This document shows positions 17,419 to 26,770 of a DNA stretch of 64,000 bases, one piece after another. The stretch is from positions 1 to 64,000 of the forward strand of contig MNRS01000018.1 in NCBI GenBank assembly GCA_001916065.1, written 5' to 3'. The stretch comes from Clostridium sp. 28_17 (lineage in GTDB: Bacteria > Bacillota > Clostridia > TANB77 > CAG-508). How positions within the stretch are numbered: position 1 is the stretch's first letter; the number at the start of each line of letters is the position of its first letter. The position numbers and the translations under genes are program-made. Under the pieces are notes generated by a model. The model worked only from the letters and a program-made list of their open reading frames with translations. It was not told where the DNA came from and did no database searches.

Positions 17419-17540
17419 AATACTTTTAATACATTTCTAATAACATTATAATATTTTTAGAGTACCAAGTCAAGTTTTTTTCGTATTTCTCTTATTATTT
17501 ATGTATTAAAAGTATTGTTTTTTTAATACTTTTAATACAT
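17419..17540 (-). promoter_or_regulatory. abiE promoter with three 16-bp operator copies
   Basis: Minus-strand promoter: TTGACT at 17468-17473, 17-bp spacer, TATAAT at 17445-17450. The 16-mer AATACTTTTAATACAT occurs at 17419-17434 and 17525-17540 and inverted at 17501-17516, without mismatch. One copy lies at the transcription start and the inverted pair lies upstream of -35. The arrangement fits AbiEi autoregulation. Confidence 0.8.
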
Positions 17541-17550
17541 TATCAATAAA

Positions 17551-20500
17551 TTAATACCCAGTTTTAGGCAACACCTTTTGAACATGTTTCAACGGCTTAG
17601 GACTTTCCTCTACAGGCTTAATCATTTCATTTTCAAACTCTATTTTCTTAACATTGCCACCATCGACTTTAACCTCAATTGGAGTATCATTTAAAACATA
17701 TCCATCTGGAGCCTCAATCTCCTTTAAAAAATAAGTTTTAGAAGCACTTAATCCTTCAATAGAATATGGTTTTTCAGCAGAAATCCACGTAGCAATTTCA
17801 TTACCATCGGAATCATATAATACAAATTTTGCACCTTTTAGTTTTTCTTTAGACTCTTTATCTATTTTGTATATCTGCACAAAAGTAGTTTTATTTTTTA
17901 TATTAATTTCTTTCTTATAAATTTTTGTTGTACCATCTTGTTTTTTAAATGCAATTTCAATTGGTTCCTTATTTATCACCAAACCATCTATTGTTTTAGT
18001 TTCTTCCAAATTATATGTTCCAATTGGAAGATTATTTATTTCCAATTTTCCTTCTTTTGATAAATTATAATTTCCAACTACATCGCCTTTTTTGTAAATA
18101 ACAGAATTATCCGCTTTATCCAAAATATCTTCTTTTGCCGTAATTTTAAACTCAATTTTTGATAAATCCGAAATATCCACTAATGACAAATCCACATCTT
18201 CTTTATTTCTAAATACAATTTCTTTTGTTAAGTCAATATTCGCTTTTGGTTGCTCATTTAAAACTTCTATTGTTTTTATGTAATCACCGTCTTTGTCTTT
18301 GTCATAATCTTTTATACTAGAAATTTCAAATTGAATATTTTCTTCTAAGTCTAAAAATCCTTCTGGTGCCTCAATTTCTTCAATTTGATAATTTCCAACT
18401 GGAAGTTTAAGTGGTGTTACTACCGTTCCTAAATCATCGAAAATACTACTAAATGAATGTTTCTTTTCTGATATTATTAAATTTTTTGAATTTGTTGTAA
18501 AAATATCATAAGTTGTTATTCCTATTTTTTGTGTTATATAGTCACCTTTATGCCAAATAATTTCTTTTGTTGCTCTGTCTATTATGTCTTCTGTTGCTTT
18601 AATTTTAAATGATGCAGAACTTACTGTAACTATCTTTCCTGTTGTCTTATCCTTTTTTACTAATTTTAAATAACTTTCTAATTGCTCATTATTTACAACT
18701 ATTCTTAATGTTTTTTGAGCATTATTTTTTATTTCTGATTCATCTTGTGATATTGTAAATGTAAAATCTGTTGCAGTTTCATAATCATTTGGAGTGTATG
18801 TTTCTTTTACCACATATTTACCATATGGTAACATTTCTGTATAAGCATTTCCCGTTTTGTCTGTTTTAATTTGTGAGACTGTTGGAGCTATTTTTTGTGC
18901 CTCTTGAACACGTTTTGAGTCGACTTCGACCTTATTTCCATACATATCAATTCCATTCCAAATTTCTGCATATGAATATCCTTGTGCTAATGCCTTTTCC
19001 ACATTACTATTAAGTTTTATTGTGAACCTCACTCCTTCTAAGCCTGGGACCACCCCTGATAAAATTTTAATTCCTGATTTAAATATATTTACTTGTCTTT
19101 TCTTAACATTGTCCTTACTTATTATTGATTTTGAAACTATTTTTGAATTTTGGTCTTTATATGATAAATCAACATTATATGTATTATTATCTAATAGATA
19201 TCCTTCTGGTGCTTGGGTTTCTTTTACATAGTAATTTCCAAGTGGCAAGCCTACTACATCATCTGTTGTTCCATCATTTTTTATAATTCTTGTTGCAACA
19301 ATATCATTTTTTGAATAAATCTTTTTAGTCTTTGATGCATTGTAAATATCCTCTGTTGCATAAACTTTATATTCTGCACCTTCTAAGTTACTATCTCCTT
19401 GTGCTATGCTTCCTGTTTCTGTATCTTGCTTTACAATAGTAATTTTTCCTGTTGGCTCCTCATCACCAAATTGTATATTGATATTTGCTCCGTTTTCTTT
19501 TATTTCAAAAGATATTGTATCTTTTTCATTTATTACATAACCATATGGTGCCTTATCTTCTTTTGCTATATATTTTCCCGGAATTAATCCTGTTACAGTA
19601 ACAATCCCTTCATTATTTGTAGCACTTGTTTTACTTACAAATATATCTTGTCCATCATATTTTTGATTTGCATTTGCATCTTTATAAATGTTGAATTCTG
19701 CCCCGCAAAGTGGTGTATTAGTATTTTTGTCTACTTTTTTAATATTTACAGATGGAATAGTAATTTTTAAAGATGTAGAAGCCTGTGTTGCTTCAAATGG
19801 ATATGAAGATAAACAGTAATTCTGTGTTCCTGGAATACTTGTTGCTCCATATAAAATTGGATATGTTTTTATTGTTGCTTGTGCATTCAATTCCACTTGT
19901 ATATCCTGTTTTAAATTTTCTTTTGGAATTGCTAATTTAAAACTTCCATTTCCCTTATAATTTTTTTGTTCTTGATTTTGCATATTTAATATAATTCCTT
20001 GTGTACTTGTAACTGAAAATGATGGCATTTCATTATTTCCAGAAAAGTTATATTTTTGAACACAATATTCTTTTCCATTTATTTTTTCTGAATATATATC
20101 TCCATCTGCTTTCATATTACATATTGGACTTACGTATGCCTTGTTATTATTTTTTGATGCATTGTATAACCTCCATATACAGTCGACAATTTCTTGTCCA
20201 TTAGAATTATAAGCATAAAATTCTTCTGGTTTTCTTTGTCCTGTTACACAATATACTGCCATTTTTGTTGCCTGGTACGCATGGTCTACACTAGATACTC
20301 CCATTTGCTCCGGTGTATTATATGGGTACCCTGCCATCATGACTCTCCAGATTTTGTTATATGTTTCTGTGTCCTTCATTATATATCCTACATCTAAATC
20401 ATATGTAAAATCTGTTGTAACGCCTTTTTGCTCTCTCTCCAAACAATATGCAGGATAAAATTCTCCATTTTGATAATATCCTACTTTATTAGTTACTACA

Positions 20501-20655
20501 TATCCATTATTTACTCCTAAATCATGGGGACATTCTCCTAAAGATACCAAATTTACCTTTTCCCCAACATTTGCTGCTTTTACATTTGAAAGTATTGGCA
20601 TAAAATTGCTTAATATAAGCATTATTGCCATTAATATTATTTTTACTTTTTTCAT
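17551..20655 (-). CDS. Thioester-domain / Cna-B repeat surface adhesin with LPKTG end
   Basis: A large cell-surface protein (1034 aa). A signal peptide covers residues 1-28. A thioester-type domain with PAYCLEREQ and AYQATKMAVYCVTG provides the Cys and Gln expected to form a host-binding thioester. At least six Cna-B/SpaA-type repeats follow, each with a K-near-start strand and an E in (Y)xxxExxAPxGY-like motifs, such as YYVKETQAPEGY and YQIEEIEAPEGF. These repeats often form isopeptide bonds. The C-terminus is VLPKTGY then stop: a sortase motif without the usual hydrophobic helix and basic tail. It may have lost its anchor. No sortase gene is visible nearby. Confidence 0.9.
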   Translation of the reverse strand: MKKVKIILMAIMLILSNFMPILSNVKAANVGEKVNLVSLGECPHDLGVNNGYVVTNKVGYYQNGEFYPAYCLEREQKGVTTDFTYDLDVGYIMKDTETYNKIWRVMMAGYPYNTPEQMGVSSVDHAYQATKMAVYCVTGQRKPEEFYAYNSNGQEIVDCIWRLYNASKNNNKAYVSPICNMKADGDIYSEKINGKEYCVQKYNFSGNNEMPSFSVTSTQGIILNMQNQEQKNYKGNGSFKLAIPKENLKQDIQVELNAQATIKTYPILYGATSIPGTQNYCLSSYPFEATQASTSLKITIPSVNIKKVDKNTNTPLCGAEFNIYKDANANQKYDGQDIFVSKTSATNNEGIVTVTGLIPGKYIAKEDKAPYGYVINEKDTISFEIKENGANINIQFGDEEPTGKITIVKQDTETGSIAQGDSNLEGAEYKVYATEDIYNASKTKKIYSKNDIVATRIIKNDGTTDDVVGLPLGNYYVKETQAPEGYLLDNNTYNVDLSYKDQNSKIVSKSIISKDNVKKRQVNIFKSGIKILSGVVPGLEGVRFTIKLNSNVEKALAQGYSYAEIWNGIDMYGNKVEVDSKRVQEAQKIAPTVSQIKTDKTGNAYTEMLPYGKYVVKETYTPNDYETATDFTFTISQDESEIKNNAQKTLRIVVNNEQLESYLKLVKKDKTTGKIVTVSSASFKIKATEDIIDRATKEIIWHKGDYITQKIGITTYDIFTTNSKNLIISEKKHSFSSIFDDLGTVVTPLKLPVGNYQIEEIEAPEGFLDLEENIQFEISSIKDYDKDKDGDYIKTIEVLNEQPKANIDLTKEIVFRNKEDVDLSLVDISDLSKIEFKITAKEDILDKADNSVIYKKGDVVGNYNLSKEGKLEINNLPIGTYNLEETKTIDGLVINKEPIEIAFKKQDGTTKIYKKEINIKNKTTFVQIYKIDKESKEKLKGAKFVLYDSDGNEIATWISAEKPYSIEGLSASKTYFLKEIEAPDGYVLNDTPIEVKVDGGNVKKIEFENEMIKPVEESPKPLKHVQKVLPKTGY

Positions 20656-21061
20656 TTAATCACCTTTCTATTTTTTAATTTTTCACACTAATTTTAATGT
20701 AATTTTATATATTAGGAAAGTTACATAATTTTCTAATATATAAAAGACTTTTTATTTTGTGTCGTAAAATAAATATTTTCTATTTAGTTAATATGTGCAT
20801 TATTTTTCTAGTTTATTTTTTATGTATTTACGTTTTATAGGCACAAAAAATAATCTTCCCTCCTTTCATTTTTTATTTTTGTTTTTTGGATTGTTTTTTC
20901 GAATAAAATTTTTATTTTGAATTTTTGATTTAAAATTTTTAAGTCACTATTGGACTAAATAGAATATATTATTTATATCATAAAATTTTATATTTGTAAA
21001 TAGTTTTGTAAAATTTTTATGTCAATTATATTATAAGAAGGTTACTAATCACAGTCCATAA
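20656..21061 (-). other. Adhesin upstream region, no gene
   Basis: No convincing gene. A 13-bp inverted repeat (TTTTATATATTAG and complement, about 20704-20747) lies just before the adhesin. A strong AAAGGAGGG site occurs on the minus strand near 20850-20860 but leads only to tiny frames (13-14 codons). A possible TTTACA-17-TATAAA promoter lies near 20980. The leader would be about 300 nt long. Confidence 0.35.
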
Positions 21062-21315
21062 AATTATCATTTGTGTGTTTCCCGTCCTCCCTTGGGCATA
21101 TGTATATGATTTTAAACTTTTCGAATGTGATTGGAGCAATATTAAAAATTCTTAAATAAATTTATGGAAAGGGTTCGCGTCGAACACAGTGAGGACTAAG
21201 CGGAAGGGTGCCATAAATTTATTTTAGAAATTCTTGTGTTGCGTATTGAGCCGAGAAAACGTTTCCAATCATATACATATGCCCAAGGGAGGATGGGAAT
21301 ACACAAACAATAATT
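21062..21315. repeat. 254-bp long inverted-repeat element (MITE-like or structured RNA)
   Basis: Terminal arms of about 50 bp (21062-21111 and 21267-21315) match with about five differences. They share the exact stretch CTCCCTTGGGCATATGTATA. A nested second pair with TAAATAAATTTATGG and its complement encloses a GC-richer tip with TTCGCGTCGAA. No ORF or transposase is present. It lies between the 3' end of ftsH and the adhesin leader. Confidence 0.75.
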
Positions 21316-21385
21316 TTTTGAACTGTAACAATAAAAAGATGAAGTTTCCTCCACCTTTTTATAAATTTTATATAATTTTTTAATA

Positions 21386-23197
21386 CTATTCACCTTGAAA
21401 AATTCTTTCAAACTCATCTGCCTCAATTTTCTCTTTTTCAAGTAAAACTGCAGCAACCGCATGTAATTTATCAATATGGTCAGTAAGAATTTGTTTAGCC
21501 CTATTATAACCTTTATCAATAATAGCCTTTGTTTCCTCATCTATTATACCTGCAGTCTCTTCAGAATATTCTTTAGATTGAGCAAAATCTCTACCCAAGA
21601 ACACTTCACTTTGATCAGAACCAAGCATTAAAGTACCAATTCTTTCGCTCATACCATATTTTGTAACCATACTTCTAGCAATTTTTGTTGCTCTTTCTAT
21701 ATCATTACTTGCACCTGTTGAAACATCATTTAATATTAATGCTTCTGCAACTCTACCACCTAAAAGTGATACAATATTTTCTTCCATTTCTGTTTTCGAC
21801 ATAAAGTTTTTATCTTCTGTTGGTCTGTACATTGTATAACCACCAGCCATGCCTCTTGGTACAATTGATATTTGATGTACAGGATCTTGTGTCTCTAAAT
21901 AATGACTTACTACTGCATGACCCGCTTCATGGTATGATACAAGTCTATTTTCTTTTTCACTTCTAACTCTTGTTTTCTTTTCAGGTCCCATAGTTACTTT
22001 AACCATAGCATCTTCAATTTCTTTCATTCCAATTTCAGTTAGATTTCTTCTTGCTGCAAGTAATGCTGCTTCATTCAATACGTTTTCTAGGTCTGCACCT
22101 GCAAATCCAGATGTATTTTTTGCAATTACTTTTAAGTCGACATCGTCTGCTAATCTTTTCTTTCTAGAATGAACCTCTAATATTTGCTCTCTTGCTTTAA
22201 CATCAGGAGCTCCAACAACTATTTGTCTATCAAATCTTCCAGCTCTTAATAAAGCTTTGTCTAATACGTCAGGTCTATTTGTTGCGGCTAAAACAATAAC
22301 ACCTTCATTATCTGAGAAACCATCCATTTCAACTAATAATTGGTTTAATGTTTGTTCTCTTTCATCATGTCCTCCACCTAGACCAGCACCTCTTTGACGT
22401 CCAACTGCATCAATTTCGTCTATAAATATGATACATGGTGCATTTTTCTTGGCTTGTTCAAATAAATCTCTAACTCTTGAAGCACCAACACCTACGAACA
22501 TTTCAACAAAGTCTGAACCACTTATAATAAAGAATGGTACACCTGCTTCACCTGCAACTGCTTTTGCAAGTAATGTTTTACCTGTTCCTGGTTGCCCAAC
22601 TAATAAAACACCTTTTGGTATTCTAGCTCCCATGTCTGTAAATTTCTTTGGATTTCTTAAAAATTCAACAATTTCTTGTAATTCTTCTTTTTCTTCATCA
22701 ACACCTGCAACATCATCAAAAGAAATTTTGTTTCTATCTGCTGGTGTCATCATTCTGGCTTTACTCTTACCAAATGACATTGATTTTCCACCATTTTGTC
22801 CATTTGCTGCTCCACCCATCATAAAGAACCAGAATATAAAGAATATTATCAAAATTCCAAATGGTGTAAGTAAACCTAATATAATTGATAATACTGATTC
22901 AGAACTTTCTTCTAAAGTAAATGCTCCGTTTTTAATAAATTCATCAGTATAATTCATAAAGTTTTCCATGTTTGGAATGTTTACTTGTTTTTTTACTTTA
23001 TCATCAGATAGTTGAACTGTTGCAGAAGTTCCATCTGCATCTATAACTATTGATTCTACTTTCCCTTCATTTATTTTCGCAATTAATTCTGAATATTTTA
23101 GTTTTGTATTTGTGTTTGTCATTATTGATGACAACAATACTATAAATATTACTCCGATTATTAACCACATTGCCAATGTTTTAATTCCGTTTTTCAA
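21386..23197 (-). CDS. ftsH: ATP-dependent zinc metalloprotease FtsH
   Basis: Membrane-anchored AAA+ protease for quality control of membrane and regulatory proteins. The 603-aa product has two N-terminal membrane helices (about residues 8-26 and 103-127). Walker A is GQPGTGKT (201-208), Walker B is FIDEIDAVG, the second region of homology is present, and the zinc site is HEAGH (423-427). The start is TTG at 23195-23197 after GGAGG. It follows tilS as in many Firmicutes but has its own promoter. Confidence 0.97.
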   Translation of the reverse strand: MKNGIKTLAMWLIIGVIFIVLLSSIMTNTNTKLKYSELIAKINEGKVESIVIDADGTSATVQLSDDKVKKQVNIPNMENFMNYTDEFIKNGAFTLEESSESVLSIILGLLTPFGILIIFFIFWFFMMGGAANGQNGGKSMSFGKSKARMMTPADRNKISFDDVAGVDEEKEELQEIVEFLRNPKKFTDMGARIPKGVLLVGQPGTGKTLLAKAVAGEAGVPFFIISGSDFVEMFVGVGASRVRDLFEQAKKNAPCIIFIDEIDAVGRQRGAGLGGGHDEREQTLNQLLVEMDGFSDNEGVIVLAATNRPDVLDKALLRAGRFDRQIVVGAPDVKAREQILEVHSRKKRLADDVDLKVIAKNTSGFAGADLENVLNEAALLAARRNLTEIGMKEIEDAMVKVTMGPEKKTRVRSEKENRLVSYHEAGHAVVSHYLETQDPVHQISIVPRGMAGGYTMYRPTEDKNFMSKTEMEENIVSLLGGRVAEALILNDVSTGASNDIERATKIARSMVTKYGMSERIGTLMLGSDQSEVFLGRDFAQSKEYSEETAGIIDEETKAIIDKGYNRAKQILTDHIDKLHAVAAVLLEKEKIEADEFERIFQGE

Positions 23198-23292
23198 AAT
23201 AATTCCTCCTTCTGCTTGCTTTTAATAATTTTGCTTTTTATTTTTGTTGCAAAATTTATTAAAGTATTCGCACTACTATCAACTATAAAAAT

Positions 23293-23321
23293 TTTATAAC
23301 ACATATATTTTTGTTTTGCAA
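23293..23321 (-). promoter_or_regulatory. Promoter of ftsH
   Basis: On the minus strand, TTGCAA at 23316-23321, 17-bp spacer, TATAAA at 23293-23298. Confidence 0.65.
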
Positions 23322-23441
23322 GGATTTTTGTATTACTTTTTTGTTACAAAAAATCGTTGTCTCTCTAAGTATTACGGATAGTCAACTTAAGCCAAATTTT
23401 GGTTTATAAAATAAATTTTATTATTTTTTTTAGCAATTTTA

Positions 23442-24440
23442 TTATTGTATCAAATTTATAAAATAAATTTTTTGATTTTTTACTAAAACTTTTATATTTT
23501 TATTTGGAGTTAAATATTTATTACCTATATTTTTTTCACATAATTTTATAATATCTTCTATATGTATTTTTTCTATTCCTTTTGTTGTTCCAAAAAGTCT
23601 TGATATAATATATAGCAATAGTCTTGATTTTATAACCTTTTCTTGCTTATTAAAGCCTTTTAAATCCATTACAATTTGCTTTTTATCTTCTTGTTGTACA
23701 TATTCTTTATACTTTTCTTCAACTACTTTTTCTAAATATTCATCTTCTTCTTTTACTAAATCTGATAGTCTATCCATTGTTTGAATTATATTTGGATTAA
23801 ATTCTTCCTTAATGAATGGGATAACAATATTTCTTACTTTGTTTCTAGTATATACATTCTCAAAATTTGTTCTATCAATTCTTGGTTCAATTTCATTTTG
23901 AGCACAATATTCTTCTATTTCAAATCTTTCACACTCAATTAAAGGTCTAATATATTTGTTATTTTTTATTGGTTCAATTCCCTTCAAACCCGCTACTCCG
24001 CTACCTCTTAGCATATTCATAATAATAGTCTCTATCTTATCATTTTTGTTGTGAGCAATAGCAATTTTGTTTGCATTCTCTTTTTCTAAAATTTCATCAA
24101 AAAATTCATATCGTGCATTTCTTCCTGCTTCTTCTGTTCCTATTTTTTTATTATTAGCAATTTTTTGAACATCTATACTTTTTGAGTAAAAAGTAACTCC
24201 TATTTTTTTGCAAAAATTTTCAACAAATTTTTGGTCTTCTATTGCTTCTTCCCTTATCATATGATTTACATGTGCTACTATTATATCAAAGTTCATATGT
24301 AGTTTTTTGTCATTTCTTATGTCATTTAAAATATTTAACATAGCAATAGAGTCTGGCCCTCCTGAAACTCCAAGAACTAGCCTATCACCATCTTTTATTA
24401 AATTATATTTTTTTATTGTTTCTAAAACTTTTTCTTTCAT
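23442..24440 (-). CDS. tilS: tRNA(Ile)-lysidine synthase
   Basis: Converts C34 of the CAU-anticodon isoleucine tRNA to lysidine, using ATP and lysine, so that it reads AUA. The PP-loop is SGGPDS at residues 26-31, followed by the AHVNHMIREEA motif and the R(N)xxR..IP.I segment (NKVRNIVIPFI). At 332 residues it is on the short side, lacking much of the C-terminal extension of longer homologues. It is encoded between dnaB and ftsH, a normal clostridial neighbourhood. Confidence 0.95.
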   Translation of the reverse strand: MKEKVLETIKKYNLIKDGDRLVLGVSGGPDSIAMLNILNDIRNDKKLHMNFDIIVAHVNHMIREEAIEDQKFVENFCKKIGVTFYSKSIDVQKIANNKKIGTEEAGRNARYEFFDEILEKENANKIAIAHNKNDKIETIIMNMLRGSGVAGLKGIEPIKNNKYIRPLIECERFEIEEYCAQNEIEPRIDRTNFENVYTRNKVRNIVIPFIKEEFNPNIIQTMDRLSDLVKEEDEYLEKVVEEKYKEYVQQEDKKQIVMDLKGFNKQEKVIKSRLLLYIISRLFGTTKGIEKIHIEDIIKLCEKNIGNKYLTPNKNIKVLVKNQKIYFINLIQ

Positions 24441-24463
24441 TCTATATTTCTCCTAAAAAAAAC

Positions 24464-24556
24464 GGGATTGGGGGACGGGTCTTTAATCCCTATTTTTTAA
24501 AATTTTTTTATGTTTAAATTATTTAGGGATTGAAGACCCGTCACCCAATCCCGTTT
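24464..24556. repeat. REP-like inverted pair between tilS and dnaB
   Basis: Two copies of the GGGATTGGGGGACGGGTC-type repeat in opposite orientation, separated by about 30 AT-rich bases. The pair could fold as one long hairpin, and each half also folds alone. T-runs flank it, so it may also terminate transcription. Confidence 0.8.
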
Positions 24557-24558
24557 TT

Positions 24559-25893
24559 TTAATCGTCATATCTTCTTTCCAAATTAACAAATTTAGTATA
24601 ACTTCCAAGCCATCCTAAATCTACAGTTCCAGTTGAACCACCTCTGTGTTTAGCAATAATGACTTCTGCTACATTCTTCTTTTCACTATCTTCGTTATAA
24701 TAATCATCTCTATATAAGAACATAACAATATCAGCATCTTGCTCAATTGCTCCGGATTCACGCAAATCTGAAAGCATAGGTCTATGGTCTGGTCTTTGTT
24801 CAACCGCTCTTGATAACTGTGAAAGTGCAATTACAGGAACGTCTAATTCTTTTGCTAATATTTTTAAAGACCTACTTATTTCTGATATTTCTTGTTCACG
24901 GCTACCATTACGTTTATTGCTTCCTTGTACCAATTGTAAATAGTCTATTACAACAAGTCCAATATTTTTTTCTAACTTAAGTTTTCTACACTTTGCTCTT
25001 ATTTCCATTACTGATATACCAGGTGTATCGTCTATATAAATTCCTGTTTCTGAAAGTGGTCCAATTGCTTCTGCTAATTTTCCCCAATCTTCATCTTCTA
25101 GTTTACCAGTTCTTACTTTGTTACTATCTACCATTGCCTCACTACATAAAATTCTGTTTACCAATTGTGCTTTTGACATTTCCAAACTGAATATTGCAAC
25201 TGGTGTGTTTCCTCTCATCGCTGCATTTGTAGCAATATTTAATGCAAATGCAGATTTACCCATAGCAGGTCTTGCGGCAACAAGTATAAGTTCTGAACCG
25301 TGTAAACCTGCAGTTCTATAATCTAAATCAGCAAATCCAGTTGGTACACCTGTTATATGTTCTTTTCTATTATACAATTCTTCCAATTCTGTAAAACTAT
25401 CAACCAAAATATCTTTTATAGGAGAATATCCTTTTTGATTTTTGTCTTGCATTATATTAAAAATCTTTTTTTCTGCACCTTCCATAATTGCTTCTACATC
25501 TTCAGTTGGGTCATATCCTAAGTCTATTATTTCATTTGCAGTTTTTATCAAATTTCTTAATACAGATTTTTCCTCAACAATTTTGATGTATTTAGTTGCA
25601 TTTGCTGTTGTTGGAACTTTTTCAGGTAATTCTGCCAAATACTCGAAACCACCTACTTGCTCAAATTTTCCCATTGATTCTAATTCTGCTTTTAATGTTA
25701 TTAAATCAATTGGTTCTGCTCTATTGTACAAGTTTAACATTGCTGAATATATTATTCTATTATCTTCTCTATAAAAGTCTTCTTCTTTTAAGACTTCTAT
25801 ACTGCTTGCCACTGCTTCTTTATCTGTAAGCATGCTTCCTATTACTGCTTGCTCTGCTTCTACATCATGTGGTGGTATTTTTCCTATATCCAT
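24559..25893 (-). CDS. dnaB: Replicative DNA helicase
   Basis: Hexameric 5'-3' helicase of the replication fork. The N-terminal primase-interacting domain starts IPPHDVEAEQAVIGSML. The RecA-like core has Walker A ARPAMGKSAFA, FSLEMSKAQLV, VIDYLQLV and SRSLKILAKELDVPVIALSQ. The frame opens at 25965, but GGGGGA six bases before ATG 25893 identifies the true start, giving 444 residues. No intein interrupts the Walker A region. It follows rplI, as usual. Confidence 0.97.
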   Translation of the reverse strand: MDIGKIPPHDVEAEQAVIGSMLTDKEAVASSIEVLKEEDFYREDNRIIYSAMLNLYNRAEPIDLITLKAELESMGKFEQVGGFEYLAELPEKVPTTANATKYIKIVEEKSVLRNLIKTANEIIDLGYDPTEDVEAIMEGAEKKIFNIMQDKNQKGYSPIKDILVDSFTELEELYNRKEHITGVPTGFADLDYRTAGLHGSELILVAARPAMGKSAFALNIATNAAMRGNTPVAIFSLEMSKAQLVNRILCSEAMVDSNKVRTGKLEDEDWGKLAEAIGPLSETGIYIDDTPGISVMEIRAKCRKLKLEKNIGLVVIDYLQLVQGSNKRNGSREQEISEISRSLKILAKELDVPVIALSQLSRAVEQRPDHRPMLSDLRESGAIEQDADIVMFLYRDDYYNEDSEKKNVAEVIIAKHRGGSTGTVDLGWLGSYTKFVNLERRYDD

Positions 25894-25984
25894 TGCTATT
25901 CCCCCAAAATTTTTTGTTTTTTTGATTAATTTTTTATTGTAATTTGATAATATATTTTTTGTCATACCGCGTAAGCATCCAAAA

Positions 25985-26431
25985 TTACTCAGAAATTATA
26001 TCTACTTTAACTTTTCCAATTACTCCTTCAAACAATTTAATATCAACAGTGATTGTTCCTAAAGTTTTTATTGTTTCTTTTAAATCAATTTTCTTTTTAT
26101 CAACTTTTATTTGATATTGTTTTTCTAAGTTTTCTGCTATTTCTTTTGAAGAAACTCCTCCAAATATTTTTCCATTTGCTCCTGATTTTACTTTTATTTT
26201 TAATAAAATTTTTGATAGTTTATTTGCTATTCTTTCTGCTTCTTCTTTTTCTTGTGATTTTTTAAATGCTTTTGAGTCTTGCATTCCTTTTAATTTGCTC
26301 ATGTTTTCTGCATTTGCTTCTACTGCTAAATTTTTTGGAAATAAAAAGTTTCTAGCATATCCGTCTGATGCGTTTATTACTTGGTCTTTTTTTCCTACTC
26401 CTTTTATATCTGCTTTTAATATTACTTTCAT
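25985..26431 (-). CDS. rplI: 50S ribosomal protein L9
   Basis: Two-domain 23S rRNA-binding protein. The N-terminal domain reads MKVILKADIKGVGKKDQVIN and then ASDGYARNFLFPKNLA, the L9 signature; a long connecting helix and a C-terminal domain follow. ATG 26431 is chosen over the GTG at 26440 because the AAAGG site lies at a proper distance. The product has 148 residues, normal for the family. Its own promoter lies at 26469-26497. Confidence 0.96.
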   Translation of the reverse strand: MKVILKADIKGVGKKDQVINASDGYARNFLFPKNLAVEANAENMSKLKGMQDSKAFKKSQEKEEAERIANKLSKILLKIKVKSGANGKIFGGVSSKEIAENLEKQYQIKVDKKKIDLKETIKTLGTITVDIKLFEGVIGKVKVDIISE

Positions 26432-26468
26432 TAAAATCACAACCTTTCGCTTTTTTCTAACTTTGTAT

Positions 26469-26497
26469 ATTTTACACTATTTTTGAGGATTTTTCAA
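26469..26497 (-). promoter_or_regulatory. Promoter of rplI-dnaB
   Basis: On the minus strand, TTGAAA at 26492-26497, 17-bp spacer, TAAAAT at 26469-26474. Confidence 0.65.
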
Positions 26498-26568
26498 CCG
26501 AACAACATAACTTTTGTTTAAATAAATTATTAGTTGTTACAGTTTGCAAAATATTTACCAATACATAT

Positions 26569-26596
26569 TGTATTTATATATAAATTATAGTATAAT
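26569..26596 (+). promoter_or_regulatory. Promoter of the 25-codon toxin-like mRNA
   Basis: TTGTAT at 26569-26574, 16-bp spacer, TATAAT at 26591-26596. The start site would fall inside the direct repeat at 26596-26612. Confidence 0.7.
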
Positions 26597-26612
26597 ATTT
26601 TTGTCATTTTTA
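26596..26612. repeat. Direct repeat DRa, copy 1
   Basis: TATTTTTGTCATTTTTA at the 5' end of the toxin-like mRNA. It is repeated exactly at 26766-26782, inside the antisense transcription unit. Confidence 0.8.
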
Positions 26613-26644
26613 TTCCTCCAATTTTAAAAGAAAGGAGGATGCAA

Positions 26645-26676
26645 TACAAATGAAAAAAATCCTTAAAATTTTAATT
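26645..26676. repeat. Direct repeat DRb, copy 1 (spans toxin start codon)
   Basis: Begins TACAAAT at the start codon and contains TCCTTAAAATTTTA at 26660-26673. The same 14-mer recurs at 26795-26808 behind another TACAAAT (26781). Confidence 0.75.
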
Positions 26677-26727
26677 AAACTTTATGTTATTAAATCTCTT
26701 AAAGACATTCTAAAAATGTTCGATTAA
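26650..26727 (+). CDS. 25-aa amphipathic peptide, candidate type I toxin
   Basis: ATG at 26650-26652 opens 25 codons beginning MKKILKILIKLYVIKSLKDI and ending in KMFD, a cationic amphipathic helix with one face of Ile and Leu. A consensus AAAGGAGG lies 11 bases upstream. A sigma-A promoter and a 12-bp-stem terminator define a compact ~170-nt mRNA. A convergent RNA from the other strand carries the complement of a diverged repeat of codons 4-8. I do not recognise the peptide as a known toxin; the locus layout is that of Fst/par-type loci, where such peptides damage the membrane. Toxicity is inference. Confidence 0.7.
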   Translation: MKKILKILIKLYVIKSLKDILKMFD

Positions 26728-26740
26728 TACATAAAGTAAA

Positions 26741-26770
26741 AAATACTAGAGTTTGCCGACTCTAGTATTT
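26741..26770. terminator. Shared bidirectional terminator of toxin-like mRNA and antisense RNA
   Basis: A perfect 12-bp stem (AAATACTAGAGT and complement) with a 6-nt loop and T-runs on both strands. Confidence 0.9.

Noticed and set aside
20840..20905. Tiny ORFs (13-14 codons) behind AAAGGAGGG in the adhesin leader
   Set aside because: Frames are very short, compete with each other and lack a terminator or antisense unit as found at the two TA-like loci.
20640..20960. Adhesin leader considered as a c-di-GMP riboswitch
   Set aside because: No conserved CACGCACAGGGCAAACC-like core is present on the minus strand.
21171..21212. GC-rich stretch with GGTTCG, considered as tRNA or tmRNA
   Set aside because: No acceptor stem, no anticodon arm and no CCA; it is the tip of the long inverted-repeat element.
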